34,468 bases of DNA from Actinomycetota bacterium (GTDB lineage Bacteria > Actinomycetota > Acidimicrobiia > Acidimicrobiales > Ilumatobacteraceae). The stretch's first letter is position 1, and every line of letters starts with the position of its first letter. Shown piece by piece: positions 1 to 8,041 of the stretch. The notes beneath the pieces are model-generated. The model was not told the origin of the DNA, ran no database searches, and saw nothing but the letters and a program-made list of their open reading frames with translations. Made by a program: the position numbers and the translations under genes. The stretch spans positions 1 through 34,468 of the forward strand of contig WLST01000011.1 of NCBI GenBank assembly GCA_009711295.1, read 5' to 3'.

Positions 1-476
<476 letters not shown>

Positions 477-540
477 GTGTTCTCGGCGCCGTATGTATCG
501 TTTTTTGTAACGCTACGCGCCGAAAAAAGAAGGAAAGTGA

Positions 541-569
541 AAAGGCGCCACCGCAAGGTGGCGCCTTTT
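541..569 (+). terminator. Rho-independent terminator after ilvC
   Basis: A 12-bp perfect stem, AAAGGCGCCACC (541-552) with GGTGGCGCCTTT (557-568), is closed by the tetraloop GCAA and runs into a short T run. It lies 64 bases past the ilvC stop and is the only strong hairpin in the 267-base gap before metY. Confidence 0.93.
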
Positions 570-695
570 CGTTTCCCGCCTTTAGGGGTGGCGGGATGAA
601 GATTTCAGATATGAGGAAACCTTCCCCATATAGATGTTTGACAACCCCAAAAGTGGACACTTTTTTGACGAAATTTTGGAAATATTTTCTCTGAG

Positions 696-726
696 CCAAT
701 TCCCGACTTGTCAGGTCGGGAATTGG
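696..726. promoter_or_regulatory. Palindromic operator upstream of metY (CCCGAC-N7-GTCGGG type)
   Basis: CCAATTCCCGAC (696-707) and GTCGGGAATTGG (715-726) form a perfect 12-bp inverted repeat with a 7-base spacer. It ends five bases before the putative -10 (731-736) and 17 bases before the metY ATG, so it covers the -35 region and a bound protein would block transcription. The same core with the same 7-base spacing sits upstream of the peroxiredoxin gene (10396-10422). The size and symmetry resemble operators of dimeric winged-helix regulators such as the Rrf2 family (CymR, IscR); assigning that family is inference, because no such regulator is in the window. Confidence 0.7.
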
Positions 727-730
727 TCGG

Positions 731-736
731 TAGGGT
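731..736 (+). promoter_or_regulatory. -10 hexamer TAGGGT, leaderless metY promoter
   Basis: TAGGGT fits TANNNT and ends 7 bases before the ATG at 744. No Shine-Dalgarno sequence precedes that ATG, so transcription probably starts at or next to the start codon. Confidence 0.5.
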
Positions 737-743
737 CTTTCCC

Positions 744-2057
744 ATGACAAATGCATCTTGGGGTTTCGATACCCGCCAAATTCATGCCGGCCAAACTCCC
801 GACCCAACAACGGGTTCGCGCGCAGTTCCTATTTACCAAACGACGTCGTATCAATTCCGCAACTCGGAACATGCTCAGAACCTTTTCGCTCTTGCCGAAA
901 TTGGCAACATCTACACCCGCATTATGAACCCGACCCAAGGTGTGCTTGAAGCACGCGTTGCCGACCTTGAAGGTGCAACTACTACTGCTGTTGGTTTGCC
1001 TGGTGCGTTGGTTGTGAGCTCGGGTCAAGCTGCAGAAACTTTGGCCATTCTCACGCTCGCTGAAGCAGGAAGCCACATTGTTGCTTCACCATCGCTTTAC
1101 GGCGGCACATACAACTTGTTGCACTACACACTTCCCAAGATGGGCATTGAAGTGACGTTCGTGAACGACCCCGACAACTTGGAAGAGTGGAAGAGCGCAG
1201 TACGCCCCAACACCAAAGCGTTCTACGGTGAAGTTCTTGCTAACCCGAAGAACGATGTGTTTGATATTGAAGGCGTATCAAAAGTTGCTCACGATGTAGG
1301 TGTTCCCCTCATTGTTGACAACACCGTTCCTTCGCCATATGGCATTCGTCCGTTGCAGTGGGGTGCCGACATCGTTGTGCACTCACTCACAAAGTTCATG
1401 GGTGGACACGGCAACAGCATCGCTGGTGCAATTGTTGACGGCGGCAAGTTCGACTTCTCGGCAAGTGGCCGCTTCCCGAACTTCACCGAGCCAGATCCTT
1501 CGTACCACGGCCTTGCTTATTGGCCAGCACTCGGTGCAGGTAGCTACATCATCAAAGCACGCGTACAAATGTTGCGCGACCTTGGTTCAGCTGTCAGCCC
1601 ATTCAACGCATGGTCAATTTTGCAAGGTGTGGAAACACTCTCGTTGCGCATGGATCGTCACTGGGAGAACGCTGCAAAGGTTGCCGACTACCTCGGCAAA
1701 CAAGCAGGCGTGGAAAGCATTTCGTGGGCAGGTTTACCTTCAAGCCCTTGGCACGCACGTGCGAAGAAGTACTTCGAAGGCCGCGGCTTTGGCTCCATCA
1801 TTGCGTTCAACGTCAAGGGTGGCCGTGAAGCTGGTCAGAAGTTTGTTGAAGCGCTGCAGTTGCACAGCCACGTAGCCAACATCGGCGACGTGCGCAGCTT
1901 GGTCATCCACCCAGCATCTACAACACACAGCCAGCTCACCGAAACAGAGCAACTCTCGAGCGGCGTGCATCCTGGTCTCGTGCGTTTGTCAGTGGGTCTT
2001 GAATCCATCGCCGACATCTTGGCCGACCTCGACCTCGGGTTCGCAGCCATCAAATAA
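744..2057 (+). CDS. metY: O-acetylhomoserine aminocarboxypropyltransferase / sulfhydrylase (MetY-like)
   Basis: This 437-residue PLP enzyme of the Cys/Met-metabolism family makes homocysteine directly from O-acetylhomoserine and sulfide in the cytoplasm. The PLP-binding lysine is K217 in the motif SLTKFMGGHG. Upstream are the family motifs YTRIMNPTQ, the phosphate-binding SSGQAAETL, and VDNTVPSPYG with the cofactor-binding aspartate. Near the C-terminus lies the HPASTTHSQL motif seen in sulfhydrylases. Length fits MetY (about 430). The frame is open upstream to a TTG at 708, but that start would lie inside the palindrome. ATG 744 is preferred because the conserved N-terminus begins there and a -10 element lies 7 bases before it. 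The palindrome at 696-726 suggests repression in response to sulfur status. Confidence 0.93.
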   Translation: MTNASWGFDTRQIHAGQTPDPTTGSRAVPIYQTTSYQFRNSEHAQNLFALAEIGNIYTRIMNPTQGVLEARVADLEGATTTAVGLPGALVVSSGQAAETLAILTLAEAGSHIVASPSLYGGTYNLLHYTLPKMGIEVTFVNDPDNLEEWKSAVRPNTKAFYGEVLANPKNDVFDIEGVSKVAHDVGVPLIVDNTVPSPYGIRPLQWGADIVVHSLTKFMGGHGNSIAGAIVDGGKFDFSASGRFPNFTEPDPSYHGLAYWPALGAGSYIIKARVQMLRDLGSAVSPFNAWSILQGVETLSLRMDRHWENAAKVADYLGKQAGVESISWAGLPSSPWHARAKKYFEGRGFGSIIAFNVKGGREAGQKFVEALQLHSHVANIGDVRSLVIHPASTTHSQLTETEQLSSGVHPGLVRLSVGLESIADILADLDLGFAAIK

Positions 2058-2093
2058 CCGTCCGAGAACCCTTGGGTTTGGCAGGATGGTGGT

Positions 2094-2630
2094 GTGAGCG
2101 AGCAAATTGACACCAGAACAGGTTGGGTTTCGCCCGACGTCTTAAACGACATCCGCGATCGCGTGCCTTTGGTGTACGTCGATGCGGTACCAGTACGTGT
2201 CGACGAAGAAGGTCGTGTCACGCATGTGGGCATGCTTTTGCGACAAGCTGCCGACGGCACCATTAGCCGGATGGTGGTGTCGGGTCGCGTGCTCTTGAAT
2301 GAACGCATTCGTGAAGCCTTGCTGCGACATCTCGAAAAAGACTTAGGGCCTTTGGCTTTTCCGCGCATTCCACCAGAGCCATCACCATTCACTGTGGTGG
2401 AGTACTTTCAAGATCCGAACATCAGCGGGTTTCACGACCCACGGCATCATGCGGTGAGCTTGGCATTTGTTGTTCCAGTCACCGGCGAATGCAGCCCCAC
2501 CCAACAAGCGCTCGACCTGGCATGGTTCACCCCAGAGCAAGCAGTGAGCCAAGAAGTACGCCGTGAAATGACGCTCGGGCACGACCGACTCATTCGTTTG
2601 GCTCTAGCTTCCGTGGGGCAGCTCCCCTAA
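2094..2630 (+). CDS. NUDIX-like hydrolase, DUF4916 family
   Basis: A 178-residue protein starting with GTG. It resembles the actinobacterial DUF4916 group of NUDIX-fold proteins: LVYVDAVPVRVDEEGRV in the first strands, then GRVLLNERIREALLRHLE where the Nudix box would be, then a long C-terminal alpha/beta part ending in a helix. The Nudix box is degenerate: the RExxxEE metal-binding glutamate pair is not complete, so catalysis on nucleoside diphosphates is uncertain. It follows metY by 36 bases and is convergent with the next gene, four bases away. A near-match to the leaderless -10 (CAGGAT, 6 bases before GTG) precedes it, so it may have its own transcript or be read through from metY. Confidence 0.8.
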   Translation: MSEQIDTRTGWVSPDVLNDIRDRVPLVYVDAVPVRVDEEGRVTHVGMLLRQAADGTISRMVVSGRVLLNERIREALLRHLEKDLGPLAFPRIPPEPSPFTVVEYFQDPNISGFHDPRHHAVSLAFVVPVTGECSPTQQALDLAWFTPEQAVSQEVRREMTLGHDRLIRLALASVGQLP

Positions 2631-2634
2631 GGAT

Positions 2635-2952
2635 TCAACCCCGCCGGCGTTTGCGCACAATGCGCGCTGCACCAGGGCGATTGTGGGGTGCCGGAGAAAC
2701 AACCGACGTATGTTCATCGATGTCGATGGTGATTCCCTGCGAGTCGATGTCGCCAGGTTCGCCCGCAACTTCTTGAACCGCTGCAGGTTGCTCTTTTGGC
2801 TTGCGTCCGAGGACCTGGTCGAGGGCAAACATGCCGCCGGCAAGAATTGCCCCGGCCATGCCGTGTTGGCGTCGCACGCGTTGAAGATCAGATGGCAGGA
2901 CTTCGATGGGAGCAATGTCGTCGATGTCGCTGGGCTCGTTGCTCTCGCTCAT
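2635..2952 (-). CDS. Small hypothetical protein with one hydrophobic segment
   Basis: 105 residues beginning MSESNEPSDIDD. The N-terminus is acidic, followed by DLQRVRRQHGMAGAILAGGMFALDQVLG, of which residues about 36-50 form one moderately hydrophobic helix. The middle is acidic and disordered, and the tail is very basic (IVRKRRRG). The frame is open further upstream, but ATG 2952 is chosen because TACGCT sits exactly 6 bases before it, matching the leaderless pattern used elsewhere in the window. I do not recognise a named family. It is divergent from the glycosylase gene at 3011; a DNA- or membrane-associated role would be a guess. Confidence 0.7.
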   Translation of the reverse strand: MSESNEPSDIDDIAPIEVLPSDLQRVRRQHGMAGAILAGGMFALDQVLGRKPKEQPAAVQEVAGEPGDIDSQGITIDIDEHTSVVSPAPHNRPGAARIVRKRRRG

Positions 2953-2958
2953 TGTTGA

Positions 2959-2964
2959 AGCGTA
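2959..2964 (-). promoter_or_regulatory. -10 hexamer TACGCT of the small hypothetical gene
   Basis: On the minus strand TACGCT is followed by TCAACA and then the ATG at 2952. This is the TANNNT-N6-start arrangement of a leaderless transcript. Confidence 0.45.
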
Positions 2965-2998
2965 CTGCGAATGGTGAATGCGGCGTTGCGTCACCGTC

Positions 2999-3004
2999 TA
3001 TTGT
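2999..3004 (+). promoter_or_regulatory. -10 hexamer TATTGT of the Fpg/Nei gene
   Basis: TATTGT is followed by TCAGTT and the ATG at 3011, giving TANNNT-N6-start with no Shine-Dalgarno site. It supports the ATG at 3011 over the upstream in-frame start at 2978. Confidence 0.5.
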
Positions 3005-3010
3005 TCAGTT

Positions 3011-3910
3011 ATGCCAGATAAAAACGCCGTGCATCGTGCTGCTGCGGCGTTGCGCACTGCGCTGGTTGGCAAACAACTTGTTGGCTTTGAAGCAGAAAAG
3101 TTAAGTGGGCCCACACCGCGACTCGGAAGAACCGTTGAAGACGTGGTGTCTCATGGTCGGCACTTAGAAATTTGTTGGGATGACGACATTGTGTTGAACA
3201 CCAACCTCGGCTTGCGTGGAAGTTGGGAGCTGTACCGTCGTGGTGAAACTTGGCGTAAGCCTCAACGCATGGCGCGAGTTGTTGTGGAAACAATCGACTG
3301 GGTTGCCGTGTGCTTCAATGCGCGCGATGTGGAAACATATCGCCCCGATAGTTTCGTACGTCATCCAAACTTTGGTCGACTTGGTCCCGACTTGCACGAC
3401 GCCAATGCCGACATCAATGAATGTGTGCGTCGGCTCATGACATATGAGAATCCAACAATCTCTATTGCTGATGTTTTGCTCGATCAACATGTTGCAACTG
3501 GAATTGGCAATGTGTATCGCTGTGAAGTTTTGTGGTCGAGTGAAGTGCACCCACTTGCGCCAGTTGGTTTGTTGCCACAATCAACATGTGTAGAAATTGT
3601 GCGCACTGCTTCTGCAATGCTGCAACAACAAAATACAGAAGCTCCGACAGATCTGTTTGCTTACGGACGTAATGGCCAACCATGCAAGCGTTGCGGGGGA
3701 GTCATCGCCGTGCAGTATCACGGTGCGCCCGAGCGACTTTTGTATTGGTGCCCCAGCTGTCAACTCGGCTGTGCGCCCGCGCCAGAACCAGACCATTCAG
3801 ACCCCATAGCCAGGCTCACCGATTCACACCCAGCAGGCTCTATGTACATCTCTGAAATGGTGCAAAACAAGGGTTTATTCACCGATAACGGCAACCAAGC
3901 GGCTAGCTAA
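3011..3910 (+). CDS. Fpg/Nei-family DNA glycosylase with altered active-site residues
   Basis: 299 residues. Formamidopyrimidine-DNA glycosylase/endonuclease VIII proteins excise oxidised bases using the N-terminal proline. Pro2 is present, giving MPDKN, but the catalytic Glu that normally follows is Asp3. The beta-clamp lysine region (usually GKxL) reads HGRHLEI, so Arg50 replaces Lys, and the usual HTHLxM reads NTNLGL. The helix-two-turn-helix (VATGIGNVYRCEVLW, 161-175) and the zinc finger (Cys225, Cys228, Cys247, Cys250, with Arg242 in the hairpin) are intact, so DNA binding should be kept. A tail of about 48 residues after the zinc finger is extra. It may be a Nei2-like enzyme with changed chemistry, or a DNA-lesion binder. 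Its stop is four bases from the convergent PPOX gene. Confidence 0.88.
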   Translation: MPDKNAVHRAAAALRTALVGKQLVGFEAEKLSGPTPRLGRTVEDVVSHGRHLEICWDDDIVLNTNLGLRGSWELYRRGETWRKPQRMARVVVETIDWVAVCFNARDVETYRPDSFVRHPNFGRLGPDLHDANADINECVRRLMTYENPTISIADVLLDQHVATGIGNVYRCEVLWSSEVHPLAPVGLLPQSTCVEIVRTASAMLQQQNTEAPTDLFAYGRNGQPCKRCGGVIAVQYHGAPERLLYWCPSCQLGCAPAPEPDHSDPIARLTDSHPAGSMYISEMVQNKGLFTDNGNQAAS

Positions 3911-3914
3911 AGGC

Positions 3915-4298
3915 TTAGGCGCGCCCGAGTATTTTGTCGACCGCAATGATGATGGCCACACGGTCGACACGTTCTTTTGGAGCTTGGTAGCGCGCTGCAT
4001 ATCCGGCGACGGCTTGCGCAACCTCTGCTGCGTTTGTTGTAGCGCGTACGGTTCCTTCAAGCGATAGCCAACGACCTTTGTCGACTTGTGAGACAACAGC
4101 GCGGCCACCACGCTCAGCATTTTTTACTTTCTGTGAACCTGCAAAAGTAATGATGCGCACTTCATTGCACGATGCATCGAAGCTGAAGCCCACTGGCACC
4201 ACGTGAGGTGATCCGTCTTTGCGCAGTGTGGTGAGAGAAGCTAAATGGCGCTCGGTGAGGAACGCAATGATTTCTGGAGTGATGTTTTCTGGAGACAT
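3915..4298 (-). CDS. PPOX-class (pyridoxamine 5'-phosphate oxidase-fold) protein, probably F420- or flavin-dependent
   Basis: 127 residues of the split-barrel flavin/F420 reductase fold. Typical features are LASLTTLRKDGSPHVVPVGFSFD (strands 1-2), a KVKNAERGGRAVVSQVD segment resembling the cofactor phosphate-contact region, and WLSLEGTVRATTN. The length and pattern match the small actinobacterial PPOX proteins of the Rv1155 type, many of which use F420; which cofactor is used here cannot be read from sequence. Its ATG overlaps the stop of the FtsX-type permease by one base (TAATG), so it is translationally coupled as the third gene of that operon, although a functional link with export is not obvious. 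Confidence 0.85.
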   Translation of the reverse strand: MSPENITPEIIAFLTERHLASLTTLRKDGSPHVVPVGFSFDASCNEVRIITFAGSQKVKNAERGGRAVVSQVDKGRWLSLEGTVRATTNAAEVAQAVAGYAARYQAPKERVDRVAIIIAVDKILGRA

Positions 4299-6862
4299 TA
4301 GATTGCAGAAATCGCTTCAAGCACATCGAGTTTTGCTGCGCGACGCGCCGGCCCAATTGCTGCAATGATGCCAACAACAATGGATGCAAGAAGTACCACA
4401 ACAATGGTGTTGATAGGAATTTGAATTCCATTAACAAACGATTCAGGAAGTGCAATTGAAACTGCGATACCTAAGGGAACACCCACGGCAACGCCAAGTG
4501 TTGCGCCAAAGACGGAGACAATAATTGCTTCCCACCGGACTGAACGTTTGAGGTGTCGTTTGCTCATTCCTACTGCACGCAGCAAGCCAAACTCGCGAGT
4601 GCGTTCGTAAACAGAAAGTGCCATGGTGTTGGCAATACCTAAAACGGCAATGCCAATAGCGAATATGAGCAGGCAGTACACAATGAAAAGAAGCTGGTTC
4701 AGCTGGTCTTCCTGGCTCTTTTGGAACTCGGCTTGGTCTTGAACCTGGGCGCTCGGAAATTCTTCGGCAACTTTGTCGACGGCGATGCGTGCAGTCTCAA
4801 TGCTGACCCCATCAGCAATTTTGGCACCAATGAAAAAATCGACGGGTGGTGCGGTAGAGGCTTGAGAAAGAACATCGATGCTGACGAGCCAGTTGCCGGC
4901 AATAGATGAGTCGTTATAGACACCGCCAACGGTGAGATTGCTGGTGGTGCCGTTTTGCCATGTAACAGCGACTGAACTTCCCACTGACAGTGCAAGGTCG
5001 CGCGCTGGATCGCGGTGCACGAGTATTTGCCCCTTACCCAGTGCAGCAAAGCTCCCAGAGGTGAGCTTGACGTTCACTATGTCGCCCATTTCAACGTTCA
5101 CTGCACCAATTTGTTTTGATTCACCATTAATTTGCGCAGTGGAAATGCGGAAAGGTGATACTTCACCGAGTTCAGGAAGTACGGCAAGTTTCTCAGCAAA
5201 TGCTGGAGGCAAACCTTGGAACCCATCGCTCGTTACGTAATAATCGGCCGTGACCGAACCTTGTAGGCGGTCTTTAAACGACTTCTGGACTGAGGCGGCA
5301 ATGACTGCAACGGTGCTGACGAGTGCAAGACCAATCATGAGTGCTGACGCAGTAGTTGCAGTGCGGCGCGGCGTGCGTTGTGCATTACGACTTGCCAGCC
5401 TGCCTGCCACTGAACGCGTCATTGGCCAAATAGGGAAAGGCAGAATACGGCTGATTGCTGCGCTCATGGGGGCAGCAAATGAGGTAGACAAACTTGCGAC
5501 GCCAAGGAACAACAAGATGGCTCCGAGCCCGCTTGCACCAAGTATGCCGATGGCTCCGCCTGGTTGAACGAAGAGGCCAATACAGAGCAATGCGATGGCG
5601 GCTAGCAAAGTTGCTGCACCAGCAAAGAGGCGTTTGCTGCGTTGTAGGGCGGTGAAGCCCATCTCGGGGCGCATAGCGGCAACTGGAGGAATTTTGCTGG
5701 CCCGCAAGGCAGGCACCATTGCCGCAGTGACGGTCACGCCGATGCCAACAAAGAGCGAGGCAAGGATGGTGCGCGTGGAAATGGTGATGGTGGCCGATGG
5801 GAACGCGGCACCGGTGGCGTTGAAGAGCGCCGTGATGCCTTTCGATACACCGACTCCGCCCAAGATGCCAAAGGCGGTAGCAATGACGCCGATGATGAGG
5901 GCCTCACCCAAAATCATGAGTCGTATCTGACGTGAGCTTGCCCCGATGGCGCGCAGCAAGGCAAGTTCACGCAAGCGCTGGCTAATAATGATGGCGAACG
6001 TGTTGAAAATAAGAAATGCGCTGACAAAAAGTGAAATAGCTGCGAACCCTAAAAGAAGCTTCCCAAAAATATCGATGATGTCATTAATGGCGCCAGCAGT
6101 TTCCTTCGCCGATTGCTCGCCGGGAATGACTTCGTACTTGCTGGTGAGCACGGTGGCAATTCCTTTTTGCACCGTTGAGCGCGAGGCGCCTTTTTCAAGA
6201 CCCACGTAAATGGAATCGGCTAAACCTTCTGCGCCAAGAAATGTGTTGGCAGTTGCTGGGTCGAATGCGCACACGCTGGCGCCGCCGCCACCAGACGTAT
6301 CGCCGGTTCCCGTGAGGCCAACGAGCGTGAATTCACCTTTGCCAGTAGGGCCAACAACTGTGACTTTGTCGCCTAAAACGTAGCCAGCACGTTTGGCGGA
6401 AGCTTTATCGATGGCAACTTCGCCAGGGCCACGTGCTTCGCGCCCATCAAGAATAGTGCGACCGTCTAAACCATCTTGACCTAGCCATGAAATACCAAAA
6501 GCAGGGCCTGAAGTTTTGAGTGGCTTGCCGTCGGGTTTCACAATGGTGGATTCGCGAATGATATTGACTTCAACTGAACTCACGCCAGGAACTGCAGCGA
6601 TACCAGAAACAAGTGCAGCGGGAACGGGGTCACGTTTCGCGGTGGCTTCGTCGCCAAAAGCAATGGGGGTGCGTACTTCAAGTGCAATGTCGCCGCGGAG
6701 CTCTTCAAAGAGACTGTTGATTGCGGTTTTCACACTGTCGGTGAGCATGAATGCACCAGACACGAAAGCAACACCGCTCACAATGGCGAACACGGTGAGC
6801 AAGATGCGGAACTTACGAGCAAGTACGCCACGCAAAGTGAGGCGTATGACGGGGGATGACAC
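4298..6862 (-). CDS. ABC transporter permease with two FtsX-like domains (MacB/LolC type)
   Basis: 854 residues with a GTG start. Order: N-terminal membrane helix (about 15-40), a large extracytoplasmic MacB-type domain (about 45-265), three helices of the first FtsX domain (about 270-400, with FNTFAIIISQRLRELALLRAIGAS), a central pair of helices, a second extracytoplasmic domain, and a second FtsX domain at the C-terminus (containing RTREFGLLRAVGMSK). This ten-helix layout is typical of actinobacterial exporters of lipoproteins, lipids or peptides and of mechanotransmission-type ABC systems. Only two bases separate it from the ATPase gene upstream, and its stop overlaps the following PPOX start. 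The cargo cannot be inferred. Confidence 0.93.
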   Translation of the reverse strand: MSSPVIRLTLRGVLARKFRILLTVFAIVSGVAFVSGAFMLTDSVKTAINSLFEELRGDIALEVRTPIAFGDEATAKRDPVPAALVSGIAAVPGVSSVEVNIIRESTIVKPDGKPLKTSGPAFGISWLGQDGLDGRTILDGREARGPGEVAIDKASAKRAGYVLGDKVTVVGPTGKGEFTLVGLTGTGDTSGGGGASVCAFDPATANTFLGAEGLADSIYVGLEKGASRSTVQKGIATVLTSKYEVIPGEQSAKETAGAINDIIDIFGKLLLGFAAISLFVSAFLIFNTFAIIISQRLRELALLRAIGASSRQIRLMILGEALIIGVIATAFGILGGVGVSKGITALFNATGAAFPSATITISTRTILASLFVGIGVTVTAAMVPALRASKIPPVAAMRPEMGFTALQRSKRLFAGAATLLAAIALLCIGLFVQPGGAIGILGASGLGAILLFLGVASLSTSFAAPMSAAISRILPFPIWPMTRSVAGRLASRNAQRTPRRTATTASALMIGLALVSTVAVIAASVQKSFKDRLQGSVTADYYVTSDGFQGLPPAFAEKLAVLPELGEVSPFRISTAQINGESKQIGAVNVEMGDIVNVKLTSGSFAALGKGQILVHRDPARDLALSVGSSVAVTWQNGTTSNLTVGGVYNDSSIAGNWLVSIDVLSQASTAPPVDFFIGAKIADGVSIETARIAVDKVAEEFPSAQVQDQAEFQKSQEDQLNQLLFIVYCLLIFAIGIAVLGIANTMALSVYERTREFGLLRAVGMSKRHLKRSVRWEAIIVSVFGATLGVAVGVPLGIAVSIALPESFVNGIQIPINTIVVVLLASIVVGIIAAIGPARRAAKLDVLEAISAI

Positions 6863-6864
6863 TG

Positions 6865-7611
6865 TTATGACCCGAGTTTCTTCATACGGTCGAGCACTTG
6901 CTCACTTGTTGGCGAGGTGATTTCGTCAACAACTTTTCCGTCGGCGAGAAAAACAACACGGTCGGCATACGCAGCAGCAACAGGGTCGTGGGTCACCATC
7001 ACAATGGTTTGCCCAAGGTCGCTCACGGCGTGACGCATGAACGCGAGAATTTCTGCACCTGAGCGGCTATCGAGGTTGCCCGTTGGCTCGTCGGCAAAAA
7101 TAATTTTCGGGCGGCTAGCCAGTGCTCGTGCAACTGCTACGCGTTGTTGCTGCCCACCAGATAGTTCGCTCGGGCGGTGAGTAAGGCGTGATTCCATTTT
7201 CACGGCGCTGACGACTTCATTGAGCCATGCTTGGTCGACGTCGACACCACCCAGGTCGAGTGGCAACGTGATGTTCTCTAATGCGGTGAGTGTAGGGATG
7301 AGGTTGTATGCCTGGAAGATGAAGCCCACTTGCTCACGGCGCAAGACGGTGAGTTCGCGGTCGTTGAGCCCCGACAAATCGGTGCCATCAACAAACACTT
7401 TTCCCGAGGTGAGGGTGTCGAGACCGGCAAGGCAATGCATGAGCGTGCTCTTGCCCGACCCGCTGGGGCCCATGATGGCGGTGAACTGGCCTTCGGCAAA
7501 GTCGACCGTGACGTTGTCGAGGGCACGTACCTCGCTGTCATCTTTTCCGTATATTTTTGAGGCATTGAGCGCAGCAGCTGCCGCAACGAGAGTGGGGGTG
7601 GTGGAAGTCAT
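6865..7611 (-). CDS. ABC transporter ATP-binding protein (LolD/MacB type)
   Basis: 248 residues, a single nucleotide-binding domain. Walker A is GPSGSGKST (48-56), the Q-loop lies in [18 protein letters not shown], the signature is LSGGQQQR, and Walker B is [13 protein letters not shown]. The phrase GNLDSRSG after Walker B and the VTHDP switch histidine are hallmarks of the LolD/MacB/FtsE branch, which pairs with FtsX-like permeases such as the next gene. It is the first gene of a three-gene operon. Its ATG is only 13 bases from the divergent AhpD-like gene, so the two promoters must overlap. Confidence 0.94.
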   Translation of the reverse strand: MTSTTPTLVAAAAALNASKIYGKDDSEVRALDNVTVDFAEGQFTAIMGPSGSGKSTLMHCLAGLDTLTSGKVFVDGTDLSGLNDRELTVLRREQVGFIFQAYNLIPTLTALENITLPLDLGGVDVDQAWLNEVVSAVKMESRLTHRPSELSGGQQQRVAVARALASRPKIIFADEPTGNLDSRSGAEILAFMRHAVSDLGQTIVMVTHDPVAAAYADRVVFLADGKVVDEITSPTSEQVLDRMKKLGS

Positions 7612-7612
7612 C

Positions 7613-7618
7613 TAGGCT
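7613..7618 (+). promoter_or_regulatory. -10 hexamer TAGGCT of the AhpD-like/selenoprotein operon
   Basis: TAGGCT, then six bases, then GTG at 7625. The whole gap between two divergent start codons is 13 bases, which leaves no room for leaders or ribosome sites on either side. Reverse-strand TAGACA (7624 to 7619) is a weaker candidate -10 for the ATPase gene. Confidence 0.45.
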
Positions 7619-7624
7619 TGTCTA

Positions 7625-8041
7625 GTGGCAAATAATGAAGGTCGCAACTCATGGGTCAATGGTGCATGGAATGCTTCCGATATTGCCAGTGCCCAAACCC
7701 ATTTGGCCCCCTTCATCGATGAATTGCGCGGTCAAGCAAGCAGCACGGCACCAGGTCGTACGACACACCTCATTGAACTACAAGTTGCTCAATTGCTGGG
7801 CTTAGAGCGCGCAGAGAGTGTTTTAGGCGAAGCAATGAAGAACTGGTACTCATCTTCGGAATTCTCCGATGGAGAAAAAGCCATTTTGGAAATTGCTGAA
7901 CAGTTTGTCCTCGATGTGCACAGCGTGACCGACGAGCAATTTGAGAAGTTGAGAAAGTATTTTTCTACTCCCGATATTTTGGCAATGTTGTTTCACATTG
8001 CGCTGTGTGATGGCTTTGGAAAACTGGAAAAGGTGGCCTGA
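7625..8041 (+). CDS. AhpD/carboxymuconolactone-decarboxylase-like protein lacking the redox cysteines
   Basis: 138 residues, GTG start fixed by the leaderless -10 motif. All-helical and AhpD-like: THLIELQVAQLLGLERAES occupies the place of the redox helix but has no CxxC. The C-terminal half (FSDGEKAILEIAEQFVLDV ... MLFHIALCDGFGKLEKV) aligns by eye with the C-terminal half of the next gene (RSKLALAFADAFLG ... GIGLALFHGFSKLLIV), so the two look like ancient tandem paralogues. The only cysteine is near residue 128. Its stop overlaps the next ATG by one base, so the proteins are probably made together and may form a mixed oligomer. Catalytic activity on its own is doubtful. Confidence 0.82.
   Translation: MANNEGRNSWVNGAWNASDIASAQTHLAPFIDELRGQASSTAPGRTTHLIELQVAQLLGLERAESVLGEAMKNWYSSSEFSDGEKAILEIAEQFVLDVHSVTDEQFEKLRKYFSTPDILAMLFHIALCDGFGKLEKVA

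Noticed and set aside
570-695. Riboswitch (SAM or cobalamin type) before metY
   Set aside because: No conserved riboswitch core was recognised, and the leaderless promoter would leave this region untranscribed by the metY promoter.
708-744. Upstream TTG start for metY at 708
   Set aside because: It lies inside the operator palindrome, and the added residues are not part of the enzyme fold; ATG 744 has a leaderless -10 before it.
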